Assembly: GCF_029931775.1 (NCBI RefSeq)
Contig: NC_079316.1
Location: 61,940,064-62,004,063 of the forward strand
From: Euleptes europaea
Taxonomy: Eukaryota > Chordata > Lepidosauria > Squamata > Sphaerodactylidae
Direction: 5' to 3'
DNA length: 64,000 bases
Positions within the stretch are counted from its first letter, which is position 1, and every line of letters begins with the position of its first letter. A model generated the notes under the pieces. The model searched no databases. It had not been told where the DNA came from and saw only the letters and a program-made list of their open reading frames with translations. Below, in pieces: positions 39,901 to 42,900 of the stretch. The translations under genes were made by a program, and so were the position numbers.

Positions 39901-42900
39901 TCAGTTCTAGCAGATGCTTACATTTCGCGAATTTCCCCAATGCTACCACATAAAACTCAACTTTATATAGTTGTTAAAAACTCAGATTTAACCACGAAGT
40001 TCATCAGAGGTTTGAAAAGCCCCCTTTTTTTTTAGTGAACCTGGGTTCAGATTCTAATAAATCTGCCGGCACTTTCTGGTTTGGTGTCAAAGACTTGACA
40101 GATTCAGCTGAGTTTTCCTTTGAGTTTTCTGGTTCATTTGAAATGAAAATTCAAAGGAAGACTTGGACTGTGAAACAAAGCTACAGGAAGCGTTTGCATG
40201 AACCCCTATGACCAAACCCTAACACTTTCCACACCTCAGTTCAGCATCCTTAGCAAGTTTTGGTGAGTAAGGACATGGATTTTCAAATGGTATAGTAGCT
40301 AAGGACATCACGTTCAGGTTCTTCAATTCTTATTTAGGCTAAGCTCTTTCTAGTATTCTTTGTTTAAATCTAACCATAAAGTCAAGTTTCAAAAATGTAC
40401 AGAAAATAAGGCTAAAGTTCAGCATTACGATTGCTAAAATAATGCAAGTACAGCCAGTCAGTTCCAGAAGTTCCTTAAACTTGCAGGGAATCAAAGGTAC
40501 AAATGGTGCACCTCAGTACAAAGGGCTATTTGCCTTAATGCCAAGGCCAAAGCATTGGGGGGATGGTTATATAACTAGGAAATAAGGTTGCCAAACTCCA
40601 GGTAGGGCCTGGAGATCCCCTGGAATTAGAACCGATCCTCAGACTACAGGGAGAAGATGGATGCTTTGGAGGATTAACTCTATGGTATAACTCCCTGCTG
40701 AGCCCTCCCCAAGCCATGTCCTCTCCATGCTCCACCCCAAATATCCAGGAATTTTCCAGCCTGGTGTTGGCAGTCCTTTTAGGGACCAGTGTCCTGGGGG
40801 GAACAGTCTGGGCTGCAAACCCATTACAGCCTATTTATAACATTTCAGAAACCAAATCAAAATTTATCTTTTATGGTCCATCATACTGTATGCATTTGTT
40901 ACCAGTTTGTACTAAGGCCACGAGAATTAAGCTTGGGTTCTCCTTAGTATTACGGACAGTTCTAAATGTTCATCTATACCGTGTACATGTATCTATTCCT
41001 GATAGTTCTCCAGATCTGCAATATAATTCCACGAGAAAACCCTACACGGCCAGATTAATTAGTCCTATATAATCTAAAGTCTAGCCAGTGTTTTGACCAA
41101 TACAGAATTTCAGCTTGTCGGTCAAGGACTAAAAATTGTCACAATGTGCTCGTGTGGCACTCATATGAGGTCAATTAATTAACCTTAGTTAAAATGAGAC
41201 TCAGATTACATTTTGGCTCCATTATCAGTTTCACAACTGCTAAAATAAGTATGTCTTAGCAGAAAGGGTGGGGTCATTTCTCAAAAGTCTATAACAGCAC
41301 TTAGAGCCTCCCATTAGCTATTTCTGCAGTCACTGCAAAAGGGTTGTGAAATAGTCTGTTGAATGGACTCTGATTGGCTAGACTTGCTCATGTGTAGAAA
41401 GCACTTCATTTGCCCTTAATGAGATCTAGTATATAGCCAGTTAGGATTGTCTATATGACAATGTGATATCATTACATCCAACATATGAGCCCTGATTGGC
41501 TGAGATCAACAAAGGAATGAAATATACAAATATGACACTGAAGCAGCAGCAGAGGGAGGTTATAAGTAGTTGTAAGCAGTCAAAAAAAGGAAGGATTAAA
41601 GGGCTGGGGTAATTCATTAATTTTGACATGAAAAGCAGAGTAAGAGAACATTCAGTTCAGTATGTGTTGCCATACTGGTTGCAGCTGAATATGAAACACA
41701 TCTAAAGCATCTTACCTCACTTACTGCTTCAGATTGTTTTTTCACATTCATGTTTACCGGCGTCTCAAAAACACTTGTGAATGTATTGTTTTTTGGATTA
41801 TGTCTATAAAAGAAAGCAAGGCACAAATTTTAAAAGCATCTCTCAATAAGATACACCCTTTATTTTGATGCACTTATTTTAAAACCATGGAATCATTTTG
41901 TTTTATTTATTTAAAATATTTAATCCACTTTAAAAGGCAGCAAACAATACAAACACGTAAAACCTTAAAATACATATGAGTGTGTGTAGCATGTAGACAC
42001 ATGTACGGAAAAGAGGGTCAGTAAGGGAATGCAAGCAAAACAGAAAAGTGTCACCCGCTGGTGGAAGACAATGATAGAAGGAGGCAAAAACAATCTCTCT
42101 GGGGGGAGGGGATTCCCTAGTCTTCGTTCCACAACCAAGAAGGCCCTTTCTCAGGTTGCCACCCATCTTGCCTCAGATGGCAAGGGCACCTGAAGCAGGG
42201 CCTCTTAAGATTACCTACCATAATGATCAGGTAGGTGCATACAGGAATATGAACTAGCCCCTGGAACTAGCACCTTAGACACAATTTTTTCCTTTGAGTA
42301 TTTCCTACATTTAAATTCATTTTAATGATAATTCTATCAGGGCTGCCTTTCTAACACTAAAGAAGAATATAATAAAAACTACCATGTATTCCTTTCAAAT
42401 GTTTAATATAATTGATTCTAGTAAGCTTGTTTTAAAAATCCTCTCCCTTAAACATTTTAATTGCAACTGCTAAAGAAGCAGGTTTGGAGGTCTGGGGTGC
42501 TGCTAGACCTGGACCCTCCTGTTGGCTAAACAGGGGGCAGCGATGGCCAGGCCGGGGCATCTTTCATTAGCTTTGCTGGTGAGTCAGATGCAACCATTCC
42601 TGGAAAGATCTTGCCAGTGTGTTGCATTTCCCATTAACATCTGGATTATATGACTTCAATGCATTCTATGTGGGGCTGCTTTTGGGCTGTCCCCAAGCTA
42701 TAGTTGGTACAGAATGCTGACTGGAGTGGGTTGTAGGGACCATATCAATCCAGTCTTGTTCCACATGCACTGTCTCCCAATTTGCTTCTGGGCTCAATTT
42801 AAGGTGCTGGTATTGACCTTCAAAGGAAGGGAAGACAGCATGGTATAGCCTGAACTCGTCAGATCTCAAAAGCTAAGCAGGGTCGGTACTCGGAAGGAAG